Source: Flavobacteriaceae bacterium
GTDB lineage: Bacteria > Bacteroidota > Bacteroidia > Flavobacteriales > Flavobacteriaceae
Direction of reading: 5' to 3'
DNA length: 27,360 nucleotides
Assembly: GCA_013042825.1 (NCBI GenBank)
Contig: JABDPL010000034.1
Coordinates: 1 to 27,360 of the forward strand
Of the stretch, positions 1 to 6,270 are shown one piece after another (the first letter of the stretch is position 1; each line of letters starts with the position of its first letter). Both the position numbers and the translations under genes were made by a program. The notes under the pieces are model-generated. The model had not been told where the DNA came from. It worked only from the letters and a program-made list of their open reading frames with translations, and searched no databases.

Positions 1-235
1 ACTGACTTACAATGATCAGGTCTCCGTTAACATCCAGAAGGGAGCGGTTCATAACGCCATTGTCATCCGGAAATATCCGCAGATTGATGATCTTATTTGC
101 CAGCCATTTGATATCTTCCGAAGAATCCTCATCAATGATACCGAGCAACACCAGTAAACCGGTTTTGATGTCCGCTGTTTTTGCACCATCAATGGTAACA
201 CTGCTTTCCGATACCCGTTGAACAACTGCCCGCAT
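1..235 (-). CDS. dtd: D-aminoacyl-tRNA deacylase, 3' end cut by window
   Basis: The reverse strand from an ATG at 235 gives 78 codons starting MRAVVQRVSESSVTIDG, which is the typical N-terminus of the DTD family, and runs off the window at ...DLIIVSQ, the start of the family's SQF active-site motif. DTD removes D-amino acids (and glycine) mischarged onto tRNA in the cytoplasm. About half of the usual ~150 residues is visible. The start lies 10 nt after the rsgA stop on the same strand, so it is probably co-transcribed with rsgA at the tail of the aromatic amino acid operon. The rsgA-dtd neighbourhood is familiar in Bacteroidota. The identification is firm; only the 3' half is unseen. Confidence 0.9.
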   Translation of the reverse strand, partial: MRAVVQRVSESSVTIDGAKTADIKTGLLVLLGIIDEDSSEDIKWLANKIINLRIFPDDNGVMNRSLLDVNGDLIIVSQ

Positions 236-245
236 AATTTAAGAT

Positions 246-1175
246 CTATCTGTAGGTTTCTTCATCGCCTTCCATGATCTGAAGATAACTTCTATATCGC
301 GAAAAGGCGATCTCATCATTCTCGATCGCTTCCTTTACCGCGCATTTCGGTTCCTGAAGATGCAAACAATTGTTGAATTTGCAATGTTCCTTCATCTCGA
401 AAAACTCGGGGAAATAATCCCCGATTTCATCTTCGTCCATATCCACTACACCGAATCCTCGTATCCCTGGTGTATCGATGATCTTGGCGTCAAAGCTAAG
501 ATCGAACATCTCGGCAAAGGTGGTGGTATGCTGGCCTTGAAGATGCTGCCCGGAGATCTCCCTGGTCTTCAGGTTCAATCCCGGCTCAAGGGCGTTAATA
601 AGAGTGGACTTTCCCACACCGGAATTGCCCGAGAACATATTGACCTTTCCAATCATGAGGTCTTTTACCTTTTCAATGTTCTTTCCTGTTATAGCCGAAA
701 TTTCTATACATTCATAACCTATCTTCCTGTAGAGTGAGACCAGATCCCTGACCTCCTGCATCTCATCTTCATCATAGGTATCTGTTTTATTAAACAATAA
801 AATGGCTTTTATGGAATAGGCTTCCGCAGTGACCAGGAACCGATCTATAAAACTGGTATAGGTTACCGGATTCTTGATGGTGACCAACAGGAAAACCTGG
901 TCGATGTTACTGGCGATTATATGCGTTTGGGCAGAGAGCTTGACCGATTTGCGCACGATATAGTTCTTTCGCTCCTGTATGCGCCTGATGATGCCGGTTT
1001 CCTTATCGCTCTTGGTCTCCAGTTCAAAGTCAACAAAGTCGCCTACAGCGATGGGATTGGTACTTTTCAGGCCTTCAATCCGGAACTTGCCTTTTATACG
1101 GCAATCATAGACCTTACCGTTAAGAGTTTTAACGGTATACCAGCTTCCGGTTGATTTATAAACTTGGCCTGTCAT
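246..1175 (-). CDS. rsgA: Small ribosomal subunit biogenesis GTPase RsgA
   Basis: This 309-residue protein has the circularly permuted GTPase order of RsgA/YjeQ: an N-terminal OB-fold (about 1-70), then G4 (NKTD, about residue 130) and G5 before the P-loop GNSGVGKS (183-190), then the G3-type DTPG. The C-terminal zinc module has Cys265, Cys270, His272 and Cys278, the exact C-x4-C-x-H-x5-C spacing of the family. RsgA helps late maturation of the 30S subunit near the decoding centre and is released on GTP hydrolysis. The length is normal and the ATG is well placed. It follows the DAHP synthase gene by 24 nt, so it probably shares the aromatic operon transcript, although an internal promoter is possible. 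Confidence 0.96.
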   Translation of the reverse strand: MTGQVYKSTGSWYTVKTLNGKVYDCRIKGKFRIEGLKSTNPIAVGDFVDFELETKSDKETGIIRRIQERKNYIVRKSVKLSAQTHIIASNIDQVFLLVTIKNPVTYTSFIDRFLVTAEAYSIKAILLFNKTDTYDEDEMQEVRDLVSLYRKIGYECIEISAITGKNIEKVKDLMIGKVNMFSGNSGVGKSTLINALEPGLNLKTREISGQHLQGQHTTTFAEMFDLSFDAKIIDTPGIRGFGVVDMDEDEIGDYFPEFFEMKEHCKFNNCLHLQEPKCAVKEAIENDEIAFSRYRSYLQIMEGDEETYR

Positions 1176-1199
1176 GAACCATAACGAACTTCATCAAAT

Positions 1200-2282
1200 T
1201 TAATCATTTATGATCTTCTCCTGGTGATTGATCGACTCCTGGTGGATAGCCTTGAACATCCGCAGTACAAATTCTTCACTTAGGTTACGCTCTTCACCTT
1301 GAAGGATCATCTTACCAAGGATCTCGTTCCAGCGTTTGGTCTGTAATACCGCCACATTATAATCTTTTTTTAAGGTTCCAATGTCATCGGCCACGATCAT
1401 ACGCTTCCCCAGCATTTCGATAAGTTGATGATCGATAACATCGATCTTGGTTCTAAGTGTATTGATCCTGTTATTGAATTCAGCAGCATCTCCTGTTTCT
1501 TTCCGAACCTTAAGGTCTTCCATATACTGTATCATGGCCGCAGGAGTGATCTGCTGGGCCGCATCGCTCCAGGCATTGTCGGGATCGTGATGGGTCTCAA
1601 CCATGAGTCCGTCGTAATTAAGATCCAGTGCCGTCTGGCAAAGATCAAAAATGATGTCCCGATTCCCGGCTATGTGCGACGGATCAAGAATAAGTGGCAA
1701 ATCAGGAAAACGATTCTGCAAATCGATCGCCAGCTGCCATTCGGGGTTGTTCCTGTACCTGGTTTTTTCATAGGTGGAAAAGCCCCGGTGTATCACGCCT
1801 ATATTCTTGATATCAGCCTTATAGATGCGTTCTACGGCTCCGAGCCAAAGCGACAGATCGGGATTTACCGGGTTCTTGATAAGGACAGGCTTGTATGTAC
1901 CTCTAAGTGCTTCGGCAATTTCCTGGACGATAAACGGATTCACCGTTGTCCTCGCGCCTATCCACAGCACATCAACATCATGTTCCAGGGCCAGGTCAAC
2001 GTGATTGGCATTAGCCACTTCCGTTGTGATCATCATCCCGGTCTCTTCCTTGGCGCGCTGCAACCACTTTAACCCCAGTGCTCCTACTCCCTCGAAATTT
2101 CCGGGCCGCGTACGGGGCTTCCAGATTCCCGCCCTGAGAATGGTGGCGTCACTGTCCTTTAACTGGTGGGCAATTGTCAGAACCTGTTCTTCGGTTTCTG
2201 CACTGCAGGGTCCAGCAATTACCAATGGATGATCCAGTCCGAAATCATCTAACCATGTTCGTAATTCGTTTGAATTTTCCAT
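1200..2282 (-). CDS. Bifunctional DAHP synthase / chorismate mutase (type II AroQ), fused
   Basis: This 360-residue fusion has an N-terminal class Iβ (KDPG-like) DAHP synthase (about 15-255) with IAGPCSAET, LRAGIWKPRTRPGNFEG, IKNPVNPD and DPSHIAGNRD. A C-terminal AroQ chorismate mutase (about 265-355) carries the R..ID..D..li.ml.kR....ddig.lK pattern. It would make DAHP from PEP and erythrose 4-phosphate, the first shikimate step, and also convert chorismate to prephenate. The C-terminal mutase arrangement is known in Bacteroidota, for example Porphyromonas, where the mutase domain gives the synthase feedback sensitivity to prephenate. It lies 7 nt after tyrA, fourth in the Phe/Tyr operon, so entry to the pathway and the Phe/Tyr branch are made from one transcript. 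Confidence 0.95.
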   Translation of the reverse strand: MENSNELRTWLDDFGLDHPLVIAGPCSAETEEQVLTIAHQLKDSDATILRAGIWKPRTRPGNFEGVGALGLKWLQRAKEETGMMITTEVANANHVDLALEHDVDVLWIGARTTVNPFIVQEIAEALRGTYKPVLIKNPVNPDLSLWLGAVERIYKADIKNIGVIHRGFSTYEKTRYRNNPEWQLAIDLQNRFPDLPLILDPSHIAGNRDIIFDLCQTALDLNYDGLMVETHHDPDNAWSDAAQQITPAAMIQYMEDLKVRKETGDAAEFNNRINTLRTKIDVIDHQLIEMLGKRMIVADDIGTLKKDYNVAVLQTKRWNEILGKMILQGEERNLSEEFVLRMFKAIHQESINHQEKIIND

Positions 2283-2289
2283 ATCAATT

Positions 2290-3141
2290 TTATTCTATTC
2301 CTTTTAATATTTTTTTGATGTAATTAGTGTTTTTCATTTCACTGTAGACACCATCAAAATCCTCCTGCTCCATCAGCTTCTTGAAATTTTCAAGATTGCA
2401 AATGTACTCATTTAATGTCTCAATGACATTGGTCTTATTCTGTCTGAAGATGGGTGTCCACATATCCGGCGAACTCTTTGCCAGCCTTACCGTGCTCTCG
2501 AATCCACTGCCAGCCATATCAAATATATCCCGCTCATTTTTTTCTTTTTCAATTACGGTCTTCCCCAACATAAATGAACTGATATGCGACAGATGAGACA
2601 CATAGGCTATGTGTCTGTCATGGGCTTTTGGTTTCATATACCGAATACGCATGCCGAGTTCCCTGAAGATATCAAGTGCGGCCTCCTGCAGTTTGAATGC
2701 GGTTTCCTCAACTTCACAAATGATGTTGGTTTTCCCCCGGAAAAGGCCTTCAATAGCCGCCTCCGGCCCGCTGAATTCCGTTCCTGCTATAGGATGAGTC
2801 GCCAGAAAATTACGCCGCTTTGGATGATCTTTTACCACCTCGCAAATATCTTCCTTGGTCGATCCGACATCGATTACAAGGGCCTCATCGCCAATTCTAT
2901 CCAATATTTGCGGAAGTATCTCAACAGTGCTATCAACCGGGATTGCCAGGATCACAAGATCTGCACGGCGAATATCAGCCATGCTAGCTGCTTCATCGAT
3001 TATCCCGAGTTCGATGGCTCTCGACAAATGCTCCGCCTTATTGTCTATTCCAGAAATTTTTGATTCGGAATAGATCCGCCTCATGTCATTGGCCATACTC
3101 CCGCCAATCAAACCCACACCTATGATAAATATCTCTTTCAT
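2290..3141 (-). CDS. tyrA: Prephenate dehydrogenase
   Basis: The 283-residue protein begins with a Rossmann dinucleotide motif, GVGLIGGS (8-15). It has the HPIAGTEFSGPEAA segment with the conserved catalytic His (His116), and the helical C-terminal dimerisation half of TyrA. It oxidatively decarboxylates prephenate to 4-hydroxyphenylpyruvate, the Tyr branch. It has no fused chorismate mutase, which is supplied by the downstream DAHP synthase fusion, and no obvious C-terminal ACT domain, so direct Tyr feedback on this enzyme is not evident. The start is 1 nt beyond the stop of the upstream aminotransferase, which points to translational coupling. Cofactor preference (NAD or NADP) cannot be read with confidence. 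Confidence 0.94.
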   Translation of the reverse strand: MKEIFIIGVGLIGGSMANDMRRIYSESKISGIDNKAEHLSRAIELGIIDEAASMADIRRADLVILAIPVDSTVEILPQILDRIGDEALVIDVGSTKEDICEVVKDHPKRRNFLATHPIAGTEFSGPEAAIEGLFRGKTNIICEVEETAFKLQEAALDIFRELGMRIRYMKPKAHDRHIAYVSHLSHISSFMLGKTVIEKEKNERDIFDMAGSGFESTVRLAKSSPDMWTPIFRQNKTNVIETLNEYICNLENFKKLMEQEDFDGVYSEMKNTNYIKKILKGIE

Positions 3142-3142
3142 G

Positions 3143-4285
3143 TTATTTTATTCGCGCTATAGCTTCCTCGATCTGTTCTTCCGGGGCACATAATGATAAT
3201 CGTATATAGCCTTCTCCGTTACTGCCGAAAATCGATCCCGGAGCCATAAAAATATGGTGGTTCTTGAGCATAATGTCGACAAACTCCTCCGACTTGAAAT
3301 AATCGGGTAGCTTTGCCCAGACAAAGAGTCCGGATGTGTTCTTATCGAAACTCAAACTCAATCTCTCTGCAAAATCCCATACCAGTTCCCGCCTTTTTTC
3401 ATATACACTGTTCAGGCTGGTATACCACAATTTTGAACAGTTTAAAGCTTCAATTGCACCCTTCTGAAGGCCATAGAACATCCCCGAATCCATATTGCTT
3501 TTAACCTTCAATATGTTCGCTATATGATCTTCCTGGCCTACGACCATACCCACACGCCACCCGGCCATATTAAAGGTCTTACTCAGGGAGTTCAGTTCGA
3601 GGCATATGCCTTTTGACCGGTTCACCTTTAATATACTTCTCGGGCTATCGGTTAGTATAAAACTGTATGGATTATCGTTCACCAGCAGTATATCATTGAC
3701 CTTGGCAAAGGAAACCAGGTCATTAAAGAATTTGTATTCGGCCTGGGCCCCGGTTGGCATATGGGGATAGCTGATCCACATCAGCTTTACCCGGCTCAAG
3801 TCCATTTTCTGGAGTGCCATGATATCGGGAAGCCACTTGCCTTCTAGCTTCAGGTCGTAATATAAGGGTTCAGCTCCGATTAAATTTGCCACCGCGGCAT
3901 AGGTGAGATAACCCGGATTCGGAACCAGTACCTGGTCTCCGGGATTCAAATAAGCCATCGAGATATGCATGATACCTTCTTTGCTTCCCATTAAGGGTAG
4001 TATTTCATTTTTCGGACTTAAGGATACCTGGTAATTCTCCCTGTAAAATGAAGCCATGGCCTCCCGAAGCTCAGGAATACCCTGGTAACTTTGATATTTA
4101 TGAGCCGTTTCATGATCAAGGCTTGAAATCAATGCATTGATAACACGCTGTGGTGGCTGAAGGTCGGGGCTTCCTATGCCAAGATTGATCACGGGCATAC
4201 CGTTGGCTATCATCAGGTTCACTTCCCGCATCTTGCGCGAAAAATAATATTCGTCAACCGTATGTAATCGCTCTGCTCCCTTCAT
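3143..4285 (-). CDS. Class I/II aminotransferase, probably aromatic (Phe/Tyr)
   Basis: This is a 380-residue fold-type I PLP aminotransferase with the Schiff-base lysine in SLSKTFNMAGWRVG (Lys236), GIGSPDLQPP near the N-terminus and DNPY (Asp204, Tyr207). Its place between pheA and tyrA suggests that it transaminates phenylpyruvate and 4-hydroxyphenylpyruvate to Phe and Tyr. Aspartate or LL-diaminopimelate aminotransferase relatives are the alternative. Oddity: the usual Asn of the xPHNPTG motif is Met here (YPHMPTGA, Met176); the codon is clearly ATG in an intact frame. Start: a GTG at 4288 is possible, but the ATG at 4285 overlaps the pheA stop as TGATG and is preferred. Confidence 0.88.
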   Translation of the reverse strand: MKGAERLHTVDEYYFSRKMREVNLMIANGMPVINLGIGSPDLQPPQRVINALISSLDHETAHKYQSYQGIPELREAMASFYRENYQVSLSPKNEILPLMGSKEGIMHISMAYLNPGDQVLVPNPGYLTYAAVANLIGAEPLYYDLKLEGKWLPDIMALQKMDLSRVKLMWISYPHMPTGAQAEYKFFNDLVSFAKVNDILLVNDNPYSFILTDSPRSILKVNRSKGICLELNSLSKTFNMAGWRVGMVVGQEDHIANILKVKSNMDSGMFYGLQKGAIEALNCSKLWYTSLNSVYEKRRELVWDFAERLSLSFDKNTSGLFVWAKLPDYFKSEEFVDIMLKNHHIFMAPGSIFGSNGEGYIRLSLCAPEEQIEEAIARIK

Positions 4286-5112
4286 CACTGTTTAGCGTTT
4301 TTATATTCACCCAAAACCTTGAAATGCTCTGCCATGATATTCAATACTGACTTTGCTTTGATATGATCATCATAGGAATCGAAGGTCACATCAACAAAAA
4401 AGGCATATTTCCAGGGGGTTTCGATCTTGGGCAGTGATTGGATCTTTGTAAGATTCAATTTGCAATCACTCATAACATTAAGCACTGTAGCCAGGCTACC
4501 CCGTTTATGGTCTAATTCAAACTTTAATGAGGCCTTATCGATTTCCGATTCCGGTATCTCATGATTCTCGCGCTTGAGGATCACGAACCTGGTCTCGTTA
4601 TGTCTTATTGTCTGAATGCTTTCAGCAAGAATATCAAGCTCAAATAATTCGGAAGCCAGGGTGCTTCCAATCGCCGCAACTCCGCTTTTCTCATGCGCTC
4701 TGATCCGTTGGGCTACCTCAGCGGTGTCCTTATCCTCCACGAGTTTTATGTGCGGATAGGGTCTGAAGAATTCCTTACACTGAAGCAGGGCCATGGGATG
4801 GGAATAGACTTCTCTTATATCATCGATGCCTTGACCGGGTAAGGCCATCAAGTTATGCTGTATATCCAGATAGTATTCACCCACAATATGCAGTTCATGC
4901 TGATCGATCAGGGCGTAATTCGGAATGATTGATCCCACGATAGAATTCTCAATAGCCATGATCACCGCATCGCAGTTCTTTTGCATTAGGTGTTCAACCG
5001 CCCTGTCGAACGACATACATTCGACTAATCCAACTTCGCCGTCGAAATAGTCCCTGGCCACCAAATGGTGGAAGGATCCCTTAATCCCCTGTATAGCTAC
5101 AGTTTTAATCAT
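4285..5112 (-). CDS. pheA: Prephenate dehydratase with C-terminal ACT domain
   Basis: From the ATG at 5112 the protein has 275 residues. A PBP-like catalytic domain (about 3-180) has VAIQGIKGSFHH, the ENS motif (AIENSIVGSI, near residue 57) and the catalytic TRF motif (NETRF, Thr174). The ACT domain (about 195-270) follows. It decarboxylates and dehydrates prephenate to phenylpyruvate. The ACT domain has QSLP (225-228) where Phe-sensitive enzymes carry ESRP, so feedback by Phe may be altered; this is inference. An in-frame ATG at 5136 would add MSRLFLWL, but it lies in the loop of the leader terminator and the family N-terminus matches MIKTVAIQG, so 5112 is preferred. It is the first structural gene after the attenuator. 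Confidence 0.94.
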   Translation of the reverse strand: MIKTVAIQGIKGSFHHLVARDYFDGEVGLVECMSFDRAVEHLMQKNCDAVIMAIENSIVGSIIPNYALIDQHELHIVGEYYLDIQHNLMALPGQGIDDIREVYSHPMALLQCKEFFRPYPHIKLVEDKDTAEVAQRIRAHEKSGVAAIGSTLASELFELDILAESIQTIRHNETRFVILKRENHEIPESEIDKASLKFELDHKRGSLATVLNVMSDCKLNLTKIQSLPKIETPWKYAFFVDVTFDSYDDHIKAKSVLNIMAEHFKVLGEYKNAKQ

Positions 5113-5119
5113 AAGCCAT

Positions 5120-5146
5120 AAAAAAAGCCTCGACATATCGAGACTT
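5120..5146 (-). terminator. Attenuator terminator in the pheA leader
   Basis: On the minus strand AAGTCTCGA (5146-5138) pairs with TCGAGGCTT (5133-5125) around a 4-nt loop TATG. This gives a 9-bp stem with a single G·U, and a run of seven T (5126-5120) follows directly. It is a textbook intrinsic terminator, but it lies between the leader peptide and pheA, ending 7 nt before the pheA ATG, so it can only act as a regulated premature terminator. Its 5' arm is also the 3' arm of a competing antiterminator. Stem stability was judged by eye, not computed. Confidence 0.85.
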
Positions 5147-5186
5147 GAAATTTCTATTAGGTTTGAATATTACATACCAAGTCTCG
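5139..5186 (-). promoter_or_regulatory. Antiterminator helix competing with the pheA leader terminator
   Basis: On the minus strand CGAGACTTG (5186-5178) is perfectly complementary to CAAGTCTCG (5147-5139): nine Watson-Crick pairs, plus a possible G·U at 5177/5148. Eight bases of that downstream arm are also the 5' arm of the terminator, so the two helices exclude each other. This is the switch expected of ribosome-mediated attenuation: read-through when the antiterminator forms, stop when it does not. Confidence 0.78.
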
Positions 5187-5218
5187 TTCCTTTAACTAAA
5201 AAAGAAATAAAACCAGTT

Positions 5219-5283
5219 ATAATATGTAAAATTCAATACGTTACGCATATCTAGACGGCTAATGTAAATAATAATATGTAAAA
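5219..5283 (-). repeat. 13-nt direct repeat, one copy inside the leader peptide codons
   Basis: The plus-strand word ATAATATGTAAAA occurs at 5219-5231 and again at 5271-5283. On the minus strand the second copy covers the end of the Phe8 codon through Tyr11 of the leader peptide. The minus-strand segment TATGTAA at 5176-5170, directly after the antiterminator arm, is complementary to part of each copy (TTACATA). Either copy could therefore pair there, and the leader copy would be masked by a stalled ribosome. The region is AT-rich, so chance is possible. Confidence 0.5.
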
Positions 5284-5303
5284 ACAAAATGGAATACCTT
5301 CAT
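5259..5303 (-). CDS. Phe/Tyr-rich leader peptide of the pheA operon
   Basis: A short ORF on the minus strand (ATG 5303-5301, TAG 5261-5259) encodes MKVFHFVFTYYYLH: 14 residues with Phe at codons 4, 6 and 8 and Tyr at 10, 11 and 12. Six of 14 codons are for the two end products of the operon that follows (prephenate dehydratase, aminotransferase, prephenate dehydrogenase, DAHP synthase-mutase), and there is no Trp codon. An A-rich stretch, CAAAAA, precedes the ATG, as is usual for Bacteroidota starts. By analogy with enterobacterial pheL, ribosome stalling at these codons when Phe-tRNA or Tyr-tRNA is scarce would favour read-through. The ORF is seen directly; translation and the regulatory role are inferred. 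Confidence 0.8.
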   Translation of the reverse strand: MKVFHFVFTYYYLH

Positions 5304-5355
5304 TTTTTGCGGTTTGACTTTACTAAATGGTTATTTTTACCCAAACTCTGGTTTT
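5304..5355. promoter_or_regulatory. Divergent promoter region between pheA leader and gldA
   Basis: Only 52 bp separate the leader-peptide ATG (minus) from the gldA ATG (plus), so both promoters should lie here or in the flanking 5' ends. On the minus strand a TTTG at 5345-5342 is followed after 19 nt by TA at 5322-5321, a spacing like that of the Bacteroidota -33/-7 elements (TTTG / TAnnTTTG), but the rest of the -7 box fits poorly. On the plus strand TATTTTTA at 5332-5339 resembles a -7 box without a well-spaced -33. Exact promoters are not resolved. Confidence 0.35.
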
Positions 5356-6270
5356 ATGTCGATCGAAGTCACTAAAATTTCGAAATACTACGGAAAGCAA
5401 AGGGCTCTCAATGATGTATCCTTCAAGCTGGGTCAAAATGAGATCGTCGGTTTTCTCGGGCCCAATGGTGCGGGGAAATCAACCATGATGAAAATCCTGA
5501 CCACTTACCTGAATCCCGATTCGGGAGTGGCTAAGGTGAATGCATATGATATTGAATCGGAAGCACGATCGGTTCAAAAATCAATTGGATATTTACCGGA
5601 GCATAATCCCTTATATACCGATATGTATGTTCGGGAGTATCTGAAATTTAACAGCAACATCTATAAGGTCCCGAAAGCAAGGGTCGATGAAGTTATAAAT
5701 CTAACGGGCCTGCAGGAACAGGCACATAAACGCATCGGTCAGTTATCTAAGGGATACCGGCAACGGGTCGGGCTGGCCAATGCCCTGCTCCATGACCCGG
5801 AGGTGCTTATACTGGATGAACCAACCACCGGACTTGACCCGAACCAGATCCTTGAGATCCGCGATCTTATACGTAAGGTAGGGCAATCGAAAACGGTATT
5901 TTTATCAACCCATATCATGCAGGAAGTCGAGGCCATGTGCGACCGGGTGATAATTATTAACCAGGGCGAAGTGGTTGCCGATAAGCGATTGGAAGATCTG
6001 CGCGACCAGGATGAACAGGTGGTGGTGGTCGAATTCGATTACAGGGTTGAAGAAGCTTTTCTGAAAAGACTTCCGAAGGTAAAATCAGTAAAAAACCTCA
6101 ATGGTTTTACCTATGAAATAAACTTCTCAACTCAGGAGGATATGCGTTCGCATGTTTTCGATTTTGCTCACGACAATGAGCTGAAAATACTTCAGTTATA
6201 CCAAAGGAATGCCTCACTTGAAGATATGTTCAGGGATTTGACAGCTGGTCAGTCCTCAAAGATCAACTGA
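5356..6270 (+). CDS. gldA: Gliding motility ABC transporter ATP-binding protein GldA
   Basis: This 304-residue ABC ATPase has Walker A GPNGAGKS (35-42), the signature LSKGYRQ (130-136) and Walker B LILDEP (Asp154, Glu155), followed by a C-terminal domain typical of GldA/CcmA-type subunits. The stretch IGYLPEHNPLYTDMYVREYL and the start MSIEVTKISKYYG are characteristic of GldA. In Flavobacterium, GldA works with the membrane proteins GldF and GldG, which are usually encoded elsewhere, and is needed for gliding in the model species. A TTG at 5314 would give a longer product without family support, so the ATG at 5356 is used. The last 22 bp overlap the 3' end of the convergent DUF2807 gene. Confidence 0.9.
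   Translation: MSIEVTKISKYYGKQRALNDVSFKLGQNEIVGFLGPNGAGKSTMMKILTTYLNPDSGVAKVNAYDIESEARSVQKSIGYLPEHNPLYTDMYVREYLKFNSNIYKVPKARVDEVINLTGLQEQAHKRIGQLSKGYRQRVGLANALLHDPEVLILDEPTTGLDPNQILEIRDLIRKVGQSKTVFLSTHIMQEVEAMCDRVIIINQGEVVADKRLEDLRDQDEQVVVVEFDYRVEEAFLKRLPKVKSVKNLNGFTYEINFSTQEDMRSHVFDFAHDNELKILQLYQRNASLEDMFRDLTAGQSSKIN

Noticed and set aside
1425..2072. A 215-codon plus-strand ORF opposite the DAHP synthase gene
   Set aside because: It lies fully antisense to a gene with strong family motifs, and its translation resembles no protein family; it is a shadow frame.
5314..5355. Longer gldA product starting at a TTG at 5314
   Set aside because: The extra 14 residues have no family support and would cover the divergent promoter region; the ATG at 5356 gives the standard N-terminus.
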